A DNA stretch of 64,000 bases from Natribaculum breve (GCF_023008585.1 NZ_CP095390.1:2108001-2172000), one strand, 5' to 3'; positions 43,786 to 53,194 are shown, counted from the stretch's first letter. The notes: generated by a model not told the origin, from the letters alone. Numbers and translations are program-made.

Positions 43786-44868
43786 ATGGACCCGCGCATC
43801 CGCGAGCACGCAGAGATTATCGCGAACCACTCGGTCGACCTCCAGGAAGGCGACAACGTCGTCGTCGACGCCCACCCCGTCGCCGAGGACCTCGTCGTCG
43901 CCCTCCACGAGGTGATCGGCGACTACGGAGCGAACCCCGTCTCCACGAGCCAGCGGACGGGCAAACGTCAGCAACGGGCGTTCCTCCGCGCGTCCGACGG
44001 CGAGTTCGAGACGCCCGAACACGAACTCGCGCTGATCGAGAACACGGACGTCTACATCGCCATCCGGGCGAGCGACAACGTCACCCAGACCAGCGACGTC
44101 GCCCCCGAGATCAGCGCCGCCTACCAGCAGGCCCACCGACCCATCCTCGAGGAACGGCTCTCGACGCGCTGGTGTCTCACGCAGTTCCCCGCGCCAGCGA
44201 ACGCCCAGCTCGCCGAAATGAGCACCGAAGCCTACGAGAGCTTCGTCTGGGACGCCATCAACAAAGACTGGGAGGCCCAGCGCGAACACCAGGCGAACAT
44301 GGTCGAGATCATGGACGACGCCGACGAGATCCGCATCAAAAGCGGCGAGACGACCGACGTGACGATGTCGATCGCGGGTAACCCGACGATCAACGACCAC
44401 GGCGAACACAACCTGCCCGGCGGCGAGGTCTTCACCGCCCCCGTCCCCGACAGCGTCGAGGGCGAGGTCCTGTTCGACATGCCGCTGTACCACCAGGGCC
44501 GGGAGATCACGGACGTCTCCCTCGAGTTCGAGGGCGGCGAAGTCGTCTCTCACTCGGCGGCGAAAAACGAGGACCTCCTGACCGAGGTGCTCGAGACCGA
44601 CGACGGCGCGCGCCGACTCGGTGAACTCGGCATCGGGATGAACCGCGACATCGACCAGTTCACGTACAACATGCTGTTCGACGAGAAGATGGGCGACACC
44701 GTCCACATGGCGGTCGGCCGCGCCTACGACGACACCGTCGGCGAGGGCAACGAACAGAACGAAAGCGCCGTCCACGTCGACATGATCGTCGACATGAGCG
44801 AGGACTCGTTCATCGAAGTCGACGGCGAGCGCGTCCAGGAGGACGGAACGTTCGTCTTCGAAGAGTAG
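43786..44868 (+). CDS. M29-family aminopeptidase
   Basis: 360 residues. Conserved M29 blocks are NLPGGEVFTAPV, LGELGIGMNRDI, DEKMGDTVHMAVG and HVDMIVDM, which hold the Glu, His and Asp ligands for two metals. It is a cytoplasmic aminopeptidase active as a dimer. Upstream TTCGAAAAGGGTTTTTGAT at 43746-43764 is a likely promoter. Confidence 0.93.
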   Translation: MDPRIREHAEIIANHSVDLQEGDNVVVDAHPVAEDLVVALHEVIGDYGANPVSTSQRTGKRQQRAFLRASDGEFETPEHELALIENTDVYIAIRASDNVTQTSDVAPEISAAYQQAHRPILEERLSTRWCLTQFPAPANAQLAEMSTEAYESFVWDAINKDWEAQREHQANMVEIMDDADEIRIKSGETTDVTMSIAGNPTINDHGEHNLPGGEVFTAPVPDSVEGEVLFDMPLYHQGREITDVSLEFEGGEVVSHSAAKNEDLLTEVLETDDGARRLGELGIGMNRDIDQFTYNMLFDEKMGDTVHMAVGRAYDDTVGEGNEQNESAVHVDMIVDMSEDSFIEVDGERVQEDGTFVFEE

Positions 44869-44874
44869 ACAGTT

Positions 44875-45129
44875 CTACTGGGGGTCGGCGTCCGGCTCCG
44901 ACGACTCACTCCGGTCGTCGATCCCGTCCGTCTCGTACCCGTACCGGCGCTCGCCGTTGTCGCCGCCGAACTTGGCAGCCCACTTCGGCGAGAGGTGCGG
45001 TCCGATCGCGACGAACACCAGAAACGCGACCGAAAGCAACAGCATGAATCCGGCGACGAGCGTCACGATCAGTTTCGGACCCTGTTGTGCAAGCGCTACC
45101 GCGACGTCGAGAGTCGCCGTTGCACTCAT
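44875..45129 (-). CDS. Small single-helix membrane protein
   Basis: 84 residues. One long membrane helix (VTLVAGFMLLLSVAFLVFVA, about 22-42) and an acidic cytoplasmic tail (SESSEPDADPQ). No recognised family. Convergent with the aminopeptidase, with a 6-nt gap. Confidence 0.65.
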   Translation of the reverse strand: MSATATLDVAVALAQQGPKLIVTLVAGFMLLLSVAFLVFVAIGPHLSPKWAAKFGGDNGERRYGYETDGIDDRSESSEPDADPQ

Positions 45130-45399
45130 CTGAGACCACCTGTGTTAACGTATCGTATGGTAATATATTAGCATTTCCCCGCCTGCGGCGACGCCCGAGG
45201 ACGAAGTCACGGGCCACGCGACAGTCACCTCGAGTGACCTCGAGGCGACGGGGCGCTCGTCGTCGGGAGTCACACTCGAGATGGTCGACGGTCGGGAGGT
45301 GAGTTCTGCAACGGCACGCCCGGCGAGTTCGAAAGGACGAGACTCGAGTACGCCGATAGCCGGAAGCTGGACGGTCTATCGGCGGTACCGCGAGGATCA

Positions 45400-45474
45400 C
45401 GGGCACGATGGGATTCGAACCCACGACCGTCGGATTAGAAGTCCGACGCTCTATCCGGACTGAGCTACGTGCCC
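45400..45474 (-). tRNA. tRNA-Arg (anticodon TCT)
   Basis: A full cloverleaf on the minus strand: acceptor GGGCACG/CGTGCCC, anticodon stem TCGGA/TCCGA around CTTCTAA (anticodon TCT), T arm GTGGG-TTCGAAT-CCCAT (last pair mismatched or G-T). The discriminator is G at 45400. CCA is not encoded and no intron is seen. No tail copies follow it. Confidence 0.94.
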
Positions 45475-45521
45475 TCGGTGTCCAGTCGTCGGTGAAACGG
45501 TATAAGCAGTGGGGATTTACC

Positions 45522-45899
45522 CTAGCCGTCGAAGCGATACAGCGACGTGACGTACGGTAAGCGGTTGATCATCCAGATCGCGATCGGCAGCCCGACGATC
45601 GTCACCGCGAGAAACGCCGCGACGTTCGCCCAGAGAAAGCTGAACCACCAGCCGACGAAGACGAAGTAGATCGCCCGGATCACGAGCGAGGGCTGGCCGC
45701 GCGCCAGCTCCGGGTTCGTAAACGAGCGTGGCTCTTTCAGGGTCAACACGGTCGGGACGAGGTTGATCAGTTTGATCCCGACTGGAGCGAGGACGACGGT
45801 CACGTTCAGCGCCCACGCGAGGTTGATCACGATCGGCGTCAGCCACCAGCCGACGAGGAGGAACCAGATCGCGCGGACGAGCAAGGATCGCTGACTCAT
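45522..45899 (-). CDS. YccF domain membrane protein
   Basis: 125 residues made of two YccF repeats: VRAIWFLLVGWWLTPIVINL and IRAIYFVFVGWWFSFLWANV, each followed by a further hydrophobic stretch. The internal duplication is typical. Function of YccF proteins is unknown. Confidence 0.88.
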   Translation of the reverse strand: MSQRSLLVRAIWFLLVGWWLTPIVINLAWALNVTVVLAPVGIKLINLVPTVLTLKEPRSFTNPELARGQPSLVIRAIYFVFVGWWFSFLWANVAAFLAVTIVGLPIAIWMINRLPYVTSLYRFDG

Positions 45900-46084
45900 A
45901 CCTAGATATCGGTCGGACGGAGAGATAACGTCGGCGGTCCGGTCGGCCGTCGCCGGACTGCAACTGGGGTCGGACGCGAGCCCGTGCTGGTCGAGTCGAC
46001 GGCCAGAACAGCGACACGACTGCGACTCGAGTGCTGCGCGCCTCGAGAAAAGGAGGGCCGTTCTGTGTACGTCAGCGACGCTCG

Positions 46085-46480
46085 TCAGCTTTCGTCGCCG
46101 CTGTCGTTTTCGGTGTCGTCTCCGAGTCCGCCGCCGCTGTCGTTTTCGGTGTCGTCTCCGAGTCCGCCGTCGCTGTCGTTTTCGGTGTCGTCTCCGAACC
46201 CGTCGTCACTGCCGTTTTCGGCGTCGCTCTCGTTTTCCGTGTCGTCCCCGAACACGCTGTCGTTTTCGGAGTCGTCGTCCTCGGTTTCCGTACTGTCGCT
46301 GTCGTCGTCGGTATCCAGCCCACCGCTGTCGCCTTCCTCTTCGGTCTCAGTACCATCGCTGCCGTTTTCGTCGTCCGAACCGCCACTACCGAGCGAGTCC
46401 GAGCAGCCGGCGACCGCGACCATCGTACCTGCACCGAGTAGTGTCGTGAATCGACGCCTGTTGAGTGACTGTTTTGTCAT
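46085..46480 (-). CDS. Tat lipoprotein with acidic repeats
   Basis: 131 residues. N-terminal NRRRFTTLLGAG and the lipobox VAVAGCSD mark a Tat-exported lipoprotein. After it the protein consists almost wholly of Asp, Glu, Gly, Ser, Thr and Asn, with a repeated block GDDTENDSGGGL seen four times in degrees. It has no fold and may act as a surface spacer, salt-responsive brush or cation binder. The repeats share one DNA unit of about 36 nt. Confidence 0.75.
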   Translation of the reverse strand: MTKQSLNRRRFTTLLGAGTMVAVAGCSDSLGSGGSDDENGSDGTETEEEGDSGGLDTDDDSDSTETEDDDSENDSVFGDDTENESDAENGSDDGFGDDTENDSDGGLGDDTENDSGGGLGDDTENDSGDES

Positions 46481-46850
46481 AGCGCGACAGCTACACCGCC
46501 ACCGGAGTGATCAATAACAGCTAGACTCCGTTTCGACGATCAGTTCGAATTTAGACGAATTGTCGCGGGTTGACTGCGAGAAGCGAACGGTTCCGAACAC
46601 GACGGCCGTTGCAGCCTGCGAAACGAAATCCGTCTCGAGTGGAGACCCCGAACTAACGCGAGCGTAAGATCGACGTCACAGCCCGTCTACGAGCGGACCC
46701 GGATCGATCGCGACGGACGGCGAGGTACCCGGAACCTACCGACGTTTCGCCAGGGACAATCGAGGCGTCGTGGCGACCGTCCTCGGGTGTCGCGTCGACC
46801 TCGAGCGTCGAACACAGTCCTTATGCGGGAGTCGCCTGTATCTCACCTCG
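46481..46850. other. Intergenic, no gene seen
   Basis: 370 nt between the divergent acidic lipoprotein and the UPF0200 gene. It should hold both promoters. Short open frames exist but lack protein features. Nothing repeated is seen. Confidence 0.45.
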
Positions 46851-47432
46851 ATGGACGTCATCGGAACGGTGGGGTTGCCCGGCAGCGGCAAGGGCGAGGC
46901 CGCCACGGTCGCACGCGAGGAGGGCATTCCGGTGGTGACGATGGGCGACGTCGTCCGACAGGAGACGGAAGCCCGCGGGCTCGACCCCGCGAAAGACCAC
47001 GGGACGGTCGCCCAGGCGTTGCGCGAGGAGGACGGCCCGACGGCGATCGCCGAACGATCGTTACCGATGATCGAAGATCGCCTCGAGGGCCACGACGTGG
47101 TGCTGGTCGACGGCATCCGGTCGGACGTCGAGGTCGACGTCTTCGAGGACCGGTTCGGCGAGGATTTTACGCTCGTCAGCATCGAAGCGCCGTTCGAGAT
47201 CCGTGCCGAGCGAATCGACGCCCGTGGCCGCGACGCGAGCGAGGACGACGGCGGCGAGGGGCTGGCCGCCCGCGACGAGCGCGAACGCGGCTTCGGGATG
47301 GACGACGCGATGGACCGTGCCGACGTCGTCGTCGAGAACACGGATTCGCTCGAGGCGTTCCACGAGCGAATCCGGTCGATCGTCCGCGGCACCGACGATG
47401 AAAAACGTGCGGAGGCCGAAGCCGACCCATGA
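46851..47432 (+). CDS. UPF0200 nucleotide kinase-like protein
   Basis: 193 residues from ATG 46851. The P-loop is GLPGSGKGEAA, with VTMGDVVRQE and VVLVDGIRSDVEVD after it, close to dephospho-CoA/adenylate-type kinases. It is archaeal and usually next to the UPF0201 RNA-binding gene, as here (ATGA overlap). The substrate is unknown; RNA or nucleotide metabolism is likely. Confidence 0.88.
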   Translation: MDVIGTVGLPGSGKGEAATVAREEGIPVVTMGDVVRQETEARGLDPAKDHGTVAQALREEDGPTAIAERSLPMIEDRLEGHDVVLVDGIRSDVEVDVFEDRFGEDFTLVSIEAPFEIRAERIDARGRDASEDDGGEGLAARDERERGFGMDDAMDRADVVVENTDSLEAFHERIRSIVRGTDDEKRAEAEADP

Positions 47433-47842
47433 GCGAGATCTACCGCGTCGACGTCGAGATTACGGCACCAGTCTACGACACGGAAGTCACGACACGGGTC
47501 GCAGACGCCGTGGCGAACGTCTTTCCGAACGCCGAGATCGAGAAGCGCCACGGCGAGATCGCAGGGACTGCACACTCGCTCGATCACTTTTCGGACCTCC
47601 TGCACCGACAGGAGATCCTCGACACCGCTCGCGGCGAGTTCTTCTCGAACCGCGAGGGCGAGACGTTCTCGTTTGCGCTGAAGAAACAGGCGGCGTTCGA
47701 AGGGCGCGTGAACTTCGCCGTGGGCGAACCGGACGAACTCGGCGAGATCGCGGTTCGTGTGCGAGTCCACGAGCCCACACTCGAGGAGTACGTCGATCAC
47801 GTCGCACCGCCAACGGAAGACGGCAGGCCGATCGAAGGCTAG
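47429..47842 (+). CDS. UPF0201 RNA-binding domain protein
   Basis: 137 residues of the archaeal UPF0201 family (EIYRVDVEITAPVYDTEV, FFSNREGETFSFALKKQAAF). The fold resembles ribosomal protein L5-like RNA-binding domains. It is translationally coupled to the UPF0200 kinase. Confidence 0.85.
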   Translation: MSEIYRVDVEITAPVYDTEVTTRVADAVANVFPNAEIEKRHGEIAGTAHSLDHFSDLLHRQEILDTARGEFFSNREGETFSFALKKQAAFEGRVNFAVGEPDELGEIAVRVRVHEPTLEEYVDHVAPPTEDGRPIEG

Positions 47843-47904
47843 CGGGTCGCATCCGACTCGAATCGGTGACGGGCCGAGCGGTATGGCGGTGTCAAATCGA
47901 CCGG

Positions 47905-48903
47905 CTAGTCTCCACACGCGTCAGCGTCGCCGATCAGCGACGTCGCCTCGTCCTCGAGGTCACGGGCGCTCGATACGTCGCCGTCGAGCGCCGCGTCGGC
48001 GCTGTCGACGAGGCGTCCCGCAGCCTCCTCGAGTGTCTCGCTTCGACACCGTGCGGTCTCGATCTGGTCGACGAGCGAGGACGGGGCGTCGCTTCCGGAC
48101 GCGAGCGTCTCGGTCGCGTCCGCGAACGCGTCTCGAGCGGCTTCGAACTCGCCACGTGCAGCCTCGTACTCGCGGTCGTCGGCGTCCGCCTGACCCGACG
48201 CGAGGCGTTCGTTCCCGGTGACGATCGCGTCGTAGGCCTCGAACAGCGTCGCGAGCGCGTCGAGGAGTCGATCGAGCGCCGACGCGCCGTCTGCGATCGG
48301 CTCGAGGTCGACGACGTCGAGAGCCTCGAGGCGCTCTCTGTCGATCGTCTCGATCGTCTCGAGTGCGGGATCGAGGCGGTCGCGCGCGTCGGCGACCGTC
48401 TCCATGCGGGTTCGAAGCCGGTCGCGTGCGTCGGCGAACCGCCGCTCGTCGATCGCCGTCTGCACGTCGTCGGCGGCGAATTCGATCCCGACGATCGCGT
48501 CGGTGACGTCGACCAGCCGTTCGAGGACGTCGGCGAACGCCCGGAGTTCCTCGACGTCCGCCAGCTGGGCGTCGGTCGCGTCTTCCTCGGCCGTCTCGAG
48601 GTGATCGCGTGCGGTCTCGAGTCGGGTTCGTGGCTCGTCGGCGTCGAACTCCGCGTTAGCGTCCTCGAGTCGTTCCTCGACCGCGTGGAGGGCGAGTCCC
48701 GCCTTGTTCAACTGGCCGACGGCGCGCCTGATCTCCCGGTCTGCCTCCCGGTCGCTATCCGAAGCGTCGTCGGGCGTGGAGTCGTCGCCCGGGTCGTCCC
48801 CGGTCCCGTTCCGGTCGCCGAACTCGAGACTTCCGAGACAGCCCGCGAGAGCGACGGCACCGAGCGCCGATGCAGATCGCGCGAGATAGTATCGCCGGTC
48901 CAT
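47905..48903 (-). CDS. Tat lipoprotein with long helical body
   Basis: 332 residues from ATG 48903. RRYYLARSAS and the lipobox LAGCLGS mark a lipoprotein; an Asp/Gly/Thr linker follows (to about residue 50). The rest is a series of long amphipathic helices with many Ala/Glu/Arg heptads (LETARDHLETAEEDATDAQ). It probably forms a helical bundle on the outer membrane face. No known family. Confidence 0.7.
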   Translation of the reverse strand: MDRRYYLARSASALGAVALAGCLGSLEFGDRNGTGDDPGDDSTPDDASDSDREADREIRRAVGQLNKAGLALHAVEERLEDANAEFDADEPRTRLETARDHLETAEEDATDAQLADVEELRAFADVLERLVDVTDAIVGIEFAADDVQTAIDERRFADARDRLRTRMETVADARDRLDPALETIETIDRERLEALDVVDLEPIADGASALDRLLDALATLFEAYDAIVTGNERLASGQADADDREYEAARGEFEAARDAFADATETLASGSDAPSSLVDQIETARCRSETLEEAAGRLVDSADAALDGDVSSARDLEDEATSLIGDADACGD

Positions 48904-49069
48904 ACTTGGCGATGACGGGAGAACCCCTTGAGAATGCCGACAGTGTCGAAAACTGATACGGATCGCTGTCCGTCTGCCCCGAAGCGACCGCCCGAACGTA
49001 GCCGCTGCAGAAAAGAGCGACAGCAGACCGTAGGAGACGGAGACGAACAGCGGGACGGGACGACGGCGA

Positions 49070-50455
49070 TCAGAACGGACCCATACCGCCCATACCGCCG
49101 CCACCGCCTTGCTGTTGCATCTTCTTCATCATCCGCTGCATCTCCTGTTCGGAGCCCATCCCCTGGAACTGCTTGATGGTCCGTTCCATCATCTTGAACT
49201 GCTGGAGCAGTTCCCGGACGTCCTCCTCGTTCGTGCCCGAGCCGCGTGCGATGCGTTCGATCTGGCTCGCACCGATGGCGCGGGGGTACTCCTTTTCGGC
49301 GTCGGTCATCGAGTCCATGATGACCTCGAACTTGCGCATCCGCTCCTGGGTGACGTCCATCGCGTCGTCGGGCAGCTGGTCTTTGATGCCCCCGCCGAAG
49401 CCGGGGATCATGTCCATCACCTGGTCGAGCGGCCCCATGTTGTTCATCGCCTCCATCTGCTTTTGCATGTCGTTCAAGGTGAACTGGCCCTTGAGCATGT
49501 CCTCGGGGTCCCAGTCTTCCTCTTCGACCTGGGTCTGCTCCATCGCGCGTTCGACGCGTTCTGCGAGCTGGCCCAGGTCGCCCATGCCGAGCAGCCGGGA
49601 GATGAAGCCGTTGGGCTCGAAGCGTTCGACGTCCTCGACCTCCTCACCGGTGCCGAGGAAGGCGATCGACGAGTCGGTCTGGTCGACGGCCGTCAGCGCG
49701 CCGCCACCTTTCGCGGTCCCGTCGAGTTTCGTGATGACGACGCCGTCGATGCCGATCGACTCGTCGAACTGCTGGGCCTGGTCTTTCGCGCCCTGCCCGA
49801 TCGCCGCGTCGAGCACCAGAAGCGAGGTGTCGGGTTCGACGACCGACTCGATCTCCTCGATCTCCGCGATCAGGTCGTCCTCTAAGGCGTGGCGACCGGC
49901 GGTGTCCACGATGTGGACGTCCGCCTCGCTGGTCGCCTCGAGGCCGTCGCGGGCGATCTGGACCGGGTCGTCGGCGTCGGGGTCGCCGTAGAAGTCGACC
50001 TCCGCCCGTTCGCACATCTGCTTTGCCTGGTCGTACGCGCCGGGACGGAAGGTGTCCGTCTGGATCACTGCCGGACGGAGCCCCTTCGTCGAGAACCACC
50101 ACGCCATCTTCGCCGAGGACGTCGTCTTCCCCGACCCCTGCAGACCAGCCAGCAGGATAGTCTGTTCCTCGAGTGGCAGCTCGGTCGACTCGCCGATGAG
50201 GTCGACCAGTTCCTCGTAGACGATGCGCAAGACGAAGTCGCGAGCCGGCGTCCCCGCTGGCGGCTCTTCCTCGAGTGCGCGTTCTTTGATCGAGTCCGAC
50301 AGCTCCATCACGAGCGAGACGTCGACGTCGGCCTGCAGTAGCGACCGCTGGATCTCCTTGACGACCTCCTCGACGTCTTCTTCCGAAATGCGGGACTTCC
50401 CGCGGAGTTTGTCGAGAGTGCCTCGGAGAGAACTTCCGAGATCGTCGAGTACCAT
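49070..50455 (-). CDS. srp54: Signal recognition particle protein SRP54
   Basis: 461 residues with N, G and M domains. G motifs: [43 protein letters not shown]. The M domain ends in a Met-rich, Gly-rich tail ([11 protein letters not shown], then [10 protein letters not shown]). It binds 7S RNA and signal sequences and pairs with FtsY at 51917. It is in the archaeal secretion cluster. Confidence 0.98.
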   Translation of the reverse strand: MVLDDLGSSLRGTLDKLRGKSRISEEDVEEVVKEIQRSLLQADVDVSLVMELSDSIKERALEEEPPAGTPARDFVLRIVYEELVDLIGESTELPLEEQTILLAGLQGSGKTTSSAKMAWWFSTKGLRPAVIQTDTFRPGAYDQAKQMCERAEVDFYGDPDADDPVQIARDGLEATSEADVHIVDTAGRHALEDDLIAEIEEIESVVEPDTSLLVLDAAIGQGAKDQAQQFDESIGIDGVVITKLDGTAKGGGALTAVDQTDSSIAFLGTGEEVEDVERFEPNGFISRLLGMGDLGQLAERVERAMEQTQVEEEDWDPEDMLKGQFTLNDMQKQMEAMNNMGPLDQVMDMIPGFGGGIKDQLPDDAMDVTQERMRKFEVIMDSMTDAEKEYPRAIGASQIERIARGSGTNEEDVRELLQQFKMMERTIKQFQGMGSEQEMQRMMKKMQQQGGGGGMGGMGPF

Positions 50456-50793
50456 TTGCTCGATGTACGGGGCGACGGCGTTAAAGGCTTTATCTAGACG
50501 GGTGCTCGCGAATCGGCGACCGAAGGCACGGCCGGTGACGACAACCGGTCAGACGGACGTTCGTCCGCGACTCGAGAACGGACAGCGGGTCGCCACGCTA
50601 TCGCCGAAATCGACGATCCGGAGGCGAGCGAAATGATCGCGTGATACTGCCTGCGATACCTGTGTCCCGAAAACCGCTGGACGGGTCGCGGCCGCTCGGG
50701 AACCGATAGACGGCAGACGGTACGAGTCGGTCGAGGAGAACGTCGTCGGAAGGCGGTGTGTCGATCCGTCCACTGCGACAGAGCGCGTCGACC
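50456..50793. other. Intergenic, no gene seen
   Basis: 338 nt between the DsrE-type gene and srp54. The srp54 promoter is probably the TTAAAGGCTTTATCT stretch at about 50479-50495. No gene or repeat is seen in the rest. Confidence 0.45.
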
Positions 50794-51258
50794 TCAGAAC
50801 TGCAAGAAGAGGTCGGCGGTCTCGGCTTTCTCGGTGAGGAACCAGGTCGCACCCTCGATGCCGTCGGCCTCCGGGATCAGTTTCTCCTCGGGGACGTCGA
50901 AGACGCGGGCGGCGCGGCTGCAGCCGTAGAGGTTGACCTCGTCGGCAGCGCCGAGTTCGGCGACGATCTGGTCGAGTTCCGGCGGGAAGCCACCCGCCTC
51001 GACGCTCGCTTTCACCTCCTCGAGGGTCATCCCCCGGTCTGCGGAGGCGGGCGACAGGCGATCCTCGAGGCCGTCCTCGGAGAGCAGTCGCACCGCCCAG
51101 TTGACGAACAGGACGTTCACCTCGTCGTAGACGGCCGAGCCGAGGTAGGCGTAGGCGAGTGGCGTGATGACCTGATCGTACGCGTCGACGCGGACGATGA
51201 GCGCCATCGAACTGTCGTCGGTCGATTCCTGCTGCTGTGTGTCGTCGGTTTCGGACAT
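50794..51258 (-). CDS. DsrE/DsrF-like protein
   Basis: 154 residues of the DsrE fold: SMALIVRVDAYDQVITPLAYAYL, NVLFVNWAVRLLSE and NLYGCSRAARVFDV, where the Cys in YGCSRA is at the place of the active Cys of sulfur-relay proteins. It is next to tusA, with 37 nt between. The pair should carry persulfide sulfur for tRNA thiolation or cofactor making. Confidence 0.85.
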   Translation of the reverse strand: MSETDDTQQQESTDDSSMALIVRVDAYDQVITPLAYAYLGSAVYDEVNVLFVNWAVRLLSEDGLEDRLSPASADRGMTLEEVKASVEAGGFPPELDQIVAELGAADEVNLYGCSRAARVFDVPEEKLIPEADGIEGATWFLTEKAETADLFLQF

Positions 51259-51295
51259 GGGTCGGAGTGTGGAAGTGGGAGAGCGCTGCTAGCGT

Positions 51296-51541
51296 TTACT
51301 CGAGTTTCTTCACGTAGTGTTTGTAGACGCCGTCGCCTTCTTCCTGGGCCAGGAGTTCGACGCCGTCTGTGCCGTCGGCCCAGCCCTCGATGTCGCTCAT
51401 GCTGCCGGAGTCGGTCGCGACGACCTCGAGGACCTCGTCTGCTGCCAGGTCGTCGATCGCCTGCTTCGTCCGGACGACCGGCATCGGACAACTTGCACCC
51501 TTTACGTCGAGCGAATCTGCGATGTCGAATTCCTTGCTCAT
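51296..51541 (-). CDS. tusA: Sulfur carrier TusA
   Basis: 81 residues from ATG 51541. The SirA/TusA motif is LDVKGASCPMPVVRTKQAI, with the active Cys in the CPxP core. It takes sulfur from a cysteine desulfurase and passes it on, likely through the DsrE-type partner. SufS and SufU lie 9 kb away. Confidence 0.93.
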   Translation of the reverse strand: MSKEFDIADSLDVKGASCPMPVVRTKQAIDDLAADEVLEVVATDSGSMSDIEGWADGTDGVELLAQEEGDGVYKHYVKKLE

Positions 51542-51784
51542 GGTTCGTACCCGTGTTCTAAATTGGGCTAATTGCACAATACAATCGCGACGCCATAAGG
51601 GTAGCGATCTCGATCTCGAAGCGGACTTCGTGTGTCGATAGCCGAGACGAATACGATTCTGACGAGCTGTTTTGGCGGGTGTACGGCGAGTGACGGCCGT
51701 CCAGCCCACCGCGTAGTATTGCTAATAGTGGAAAATACTCGACGGTGGTAACGCGAGACAGACTCGTCCTCGATGGGCAAGTGA

Positions 51785-51864
51785 TACTGATGGCTGTGAC
51801 TGGGTGCCGACGCAACCGCAAGCCGGCTTGCGGTTGCGTCGGGACAGACTCACAGCTATCGGTA
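51785..51864. repeat. 80-bp near-perfect palindrome, MITE-like
   Basis: The whole stretch folds on itself. The centre is a perfect 36-nt palindrome (51807-51842), built on GACGCAACCGCAAGCC and its complement without loop. Outside it, arms pair with four mismatches and two wobble pairs. Ends read TACTGATGGCTGTGA and, from the right, TACCGATAGCTGTGA. The same end sequence appears at 8955-8972 without a partner. It sits upstream of tusA and downstream of the ftsY stop. Confidence 0.75.
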
Positions 51865-51916
51865 CGAGTGACCGAACGGACGACGGGAGCGAGAAAACGG
51901 ACCGCAGACGAGCGCG

Positions 51917-53188
51917 TTACTCGCCGGTTTCGAGCAACCGATCCGCCATGCGCTCGGGATCGAACTGCTCTAGGTCGTCGTACTCCTGGCCGACGCCGAG
52001 AAAGAGGATGGGTTTGCCAGTGACGTGGGCGATCGAGATCGCCGCGCCACCGTTGGAGTCGGCGTCGGCTTTCGTGAGGATCGCACCGTCGATCGCGATG
52101 GCGTCGTCGAACTCACGGGCGCGGTTGACCGCGTCCTGACCCGCCACCGCTTCGTCGACGAACAGCGTCATGTCGGGGTCGACCACGCGGCCGATCTTCT
52201 CGAGCTGGTCCATCAGCCCTTCGTTCGTGTGGAGTCGACCCGCCGTATCGCCGAGAACGACGTCGACGTCGTTGGCCTCTGCGTACTCGACGGCGTCGTA
52301 AAGCACCGCGGCGGGGTCGCCGCCCTGTTCGTGGGCGATCAGTTTCGTGTCGAGCGCCTCCGCGTGTTCGCGGATCTGTTCGTTGGCCCCCGCACGGTAG
52401 GTGTCGCCGTTTGCCATCACGGTCGAGTAGCCACGTTCCTCGAGATACTGCGACAGCTTCGCGATCGACGTCGTCTTGCCGACGCCGTTGACGCCGGTGA
52501 AGACGATTACCAGGGGTTTGTCCTCGATCGCCACGCGCTCGTCGAAGTCGAACTGGCCGACGCTGATCACGTCGAGGATGGCGTCACGAAGCGCCTCCTC
52601 GACGACGTCGCCCGTCGACGTGGTGAACTTCCGGGTCTCGCCGACCAGTTCGTCGCGGATGTTGTCGAGGATCTCCTCGGTAACGGACATCTCGACGTCA
52701 CTCGAGAGCAAGGCGAGCTCGAGTTCGTGCAGCGGCCCCTCGAGGTCCTCTTCCTCGATGACGAACTTCCCGCGGACGAGCGACTTCGCCTTGCGACCGA
52801 AGCCGGTGGAGTTGTTCTCCTCGTCGTCCTCGTCGTCCTCGTCTCCGGAGTCCGCCCGCTCTGCGGCGGCGACGACCTCGCCTGCCGACGGGTCCTCGTC
52901 GGGTTCTGCCGTGGGCTCGGCGGCTTCGGTGGATTCTGCAGTGGGCTCGGCGGTGTCTACGTCGGCTTCGTCGACGTCTTCCGACTCCGCTTCGAGTTCC
53001 GCCTCCTCGAGTTCGGCCCCCGCTTCGAGTTCCTCCTCCTCCTCGAGTTCTTCGTCGTCGACGGGTTCGGCTTTCTCCTCGGCCGTCTCCTCGAGTTCTT
53101 CGTCGTCGACGGGTTCGGCTTTCTCCTCGGCCGTCTCCTCGACGTCCTTGCGGAAGCTGCCGAGTTTCTCCTTCAGACTGTCGAACAT
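51917..53188 (-). CDS. ftsY: SRP receptor FtsY
   Basis: 423 residues. The N-terminal 110 residues are a very acidic domain with a tandem duplication of EETAEEKAEPVDDEELE, then the NG domain: GVNGVGKTTSIAKLSQYL, DTYRAGANEQI, GDTAGRLHTNEGLM and TKADADSNGGAAIS. It docks SRP54-ribosome complexes at the membrane. It is 6 nt from the prefoldin gene. Confidence 0.97.
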   Translation of the reverse strand: MFDSLKEKLGSFRKDVEETAEEKAEPVDDEELEETAEEKAEPVDDEELEEEEELEAGAELEEAELEAESEDVDEADVDTAEPTAESTEAAEPTAEPDEDPSAGEVVAAAERADSGDEDDEDDEENNSTGFGRKAKSLVRGKFVIEEEDLEGPLHELELALLSSDVEMSVTEEILDNIRDELVGETRKFTTSTGDVVEEALRDAILDVISVGQFDFDERVAIEDKPLVIVFTGVNGVGKTTSIAKLSQYLEERGYSTVMANGDTYRAGANEQIREHAEALDTKLIAHEQGGDPAAVLYDAVEYAEANDVDVVLGDTAGRLHTNEGLMDQLEKIGRVVDPDMTLFVDEAVAGQDAVNRAREFDDAIAIDGAILTKADADSNGGAAISIAHVTGKPILFLGVGQEYDDLEQFDPERMADRLLETGE

Positions 53189-53194
53189 GGGGCC

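Noticed and set aside
42034..44775. A 913-codon open frame on the minus strand.
   Set aside because: Only the part from 43053 down is protein-like (threonine aldolase). The rest runs antisense to the M29 aminopeptidase and across the palindrome at 43162.
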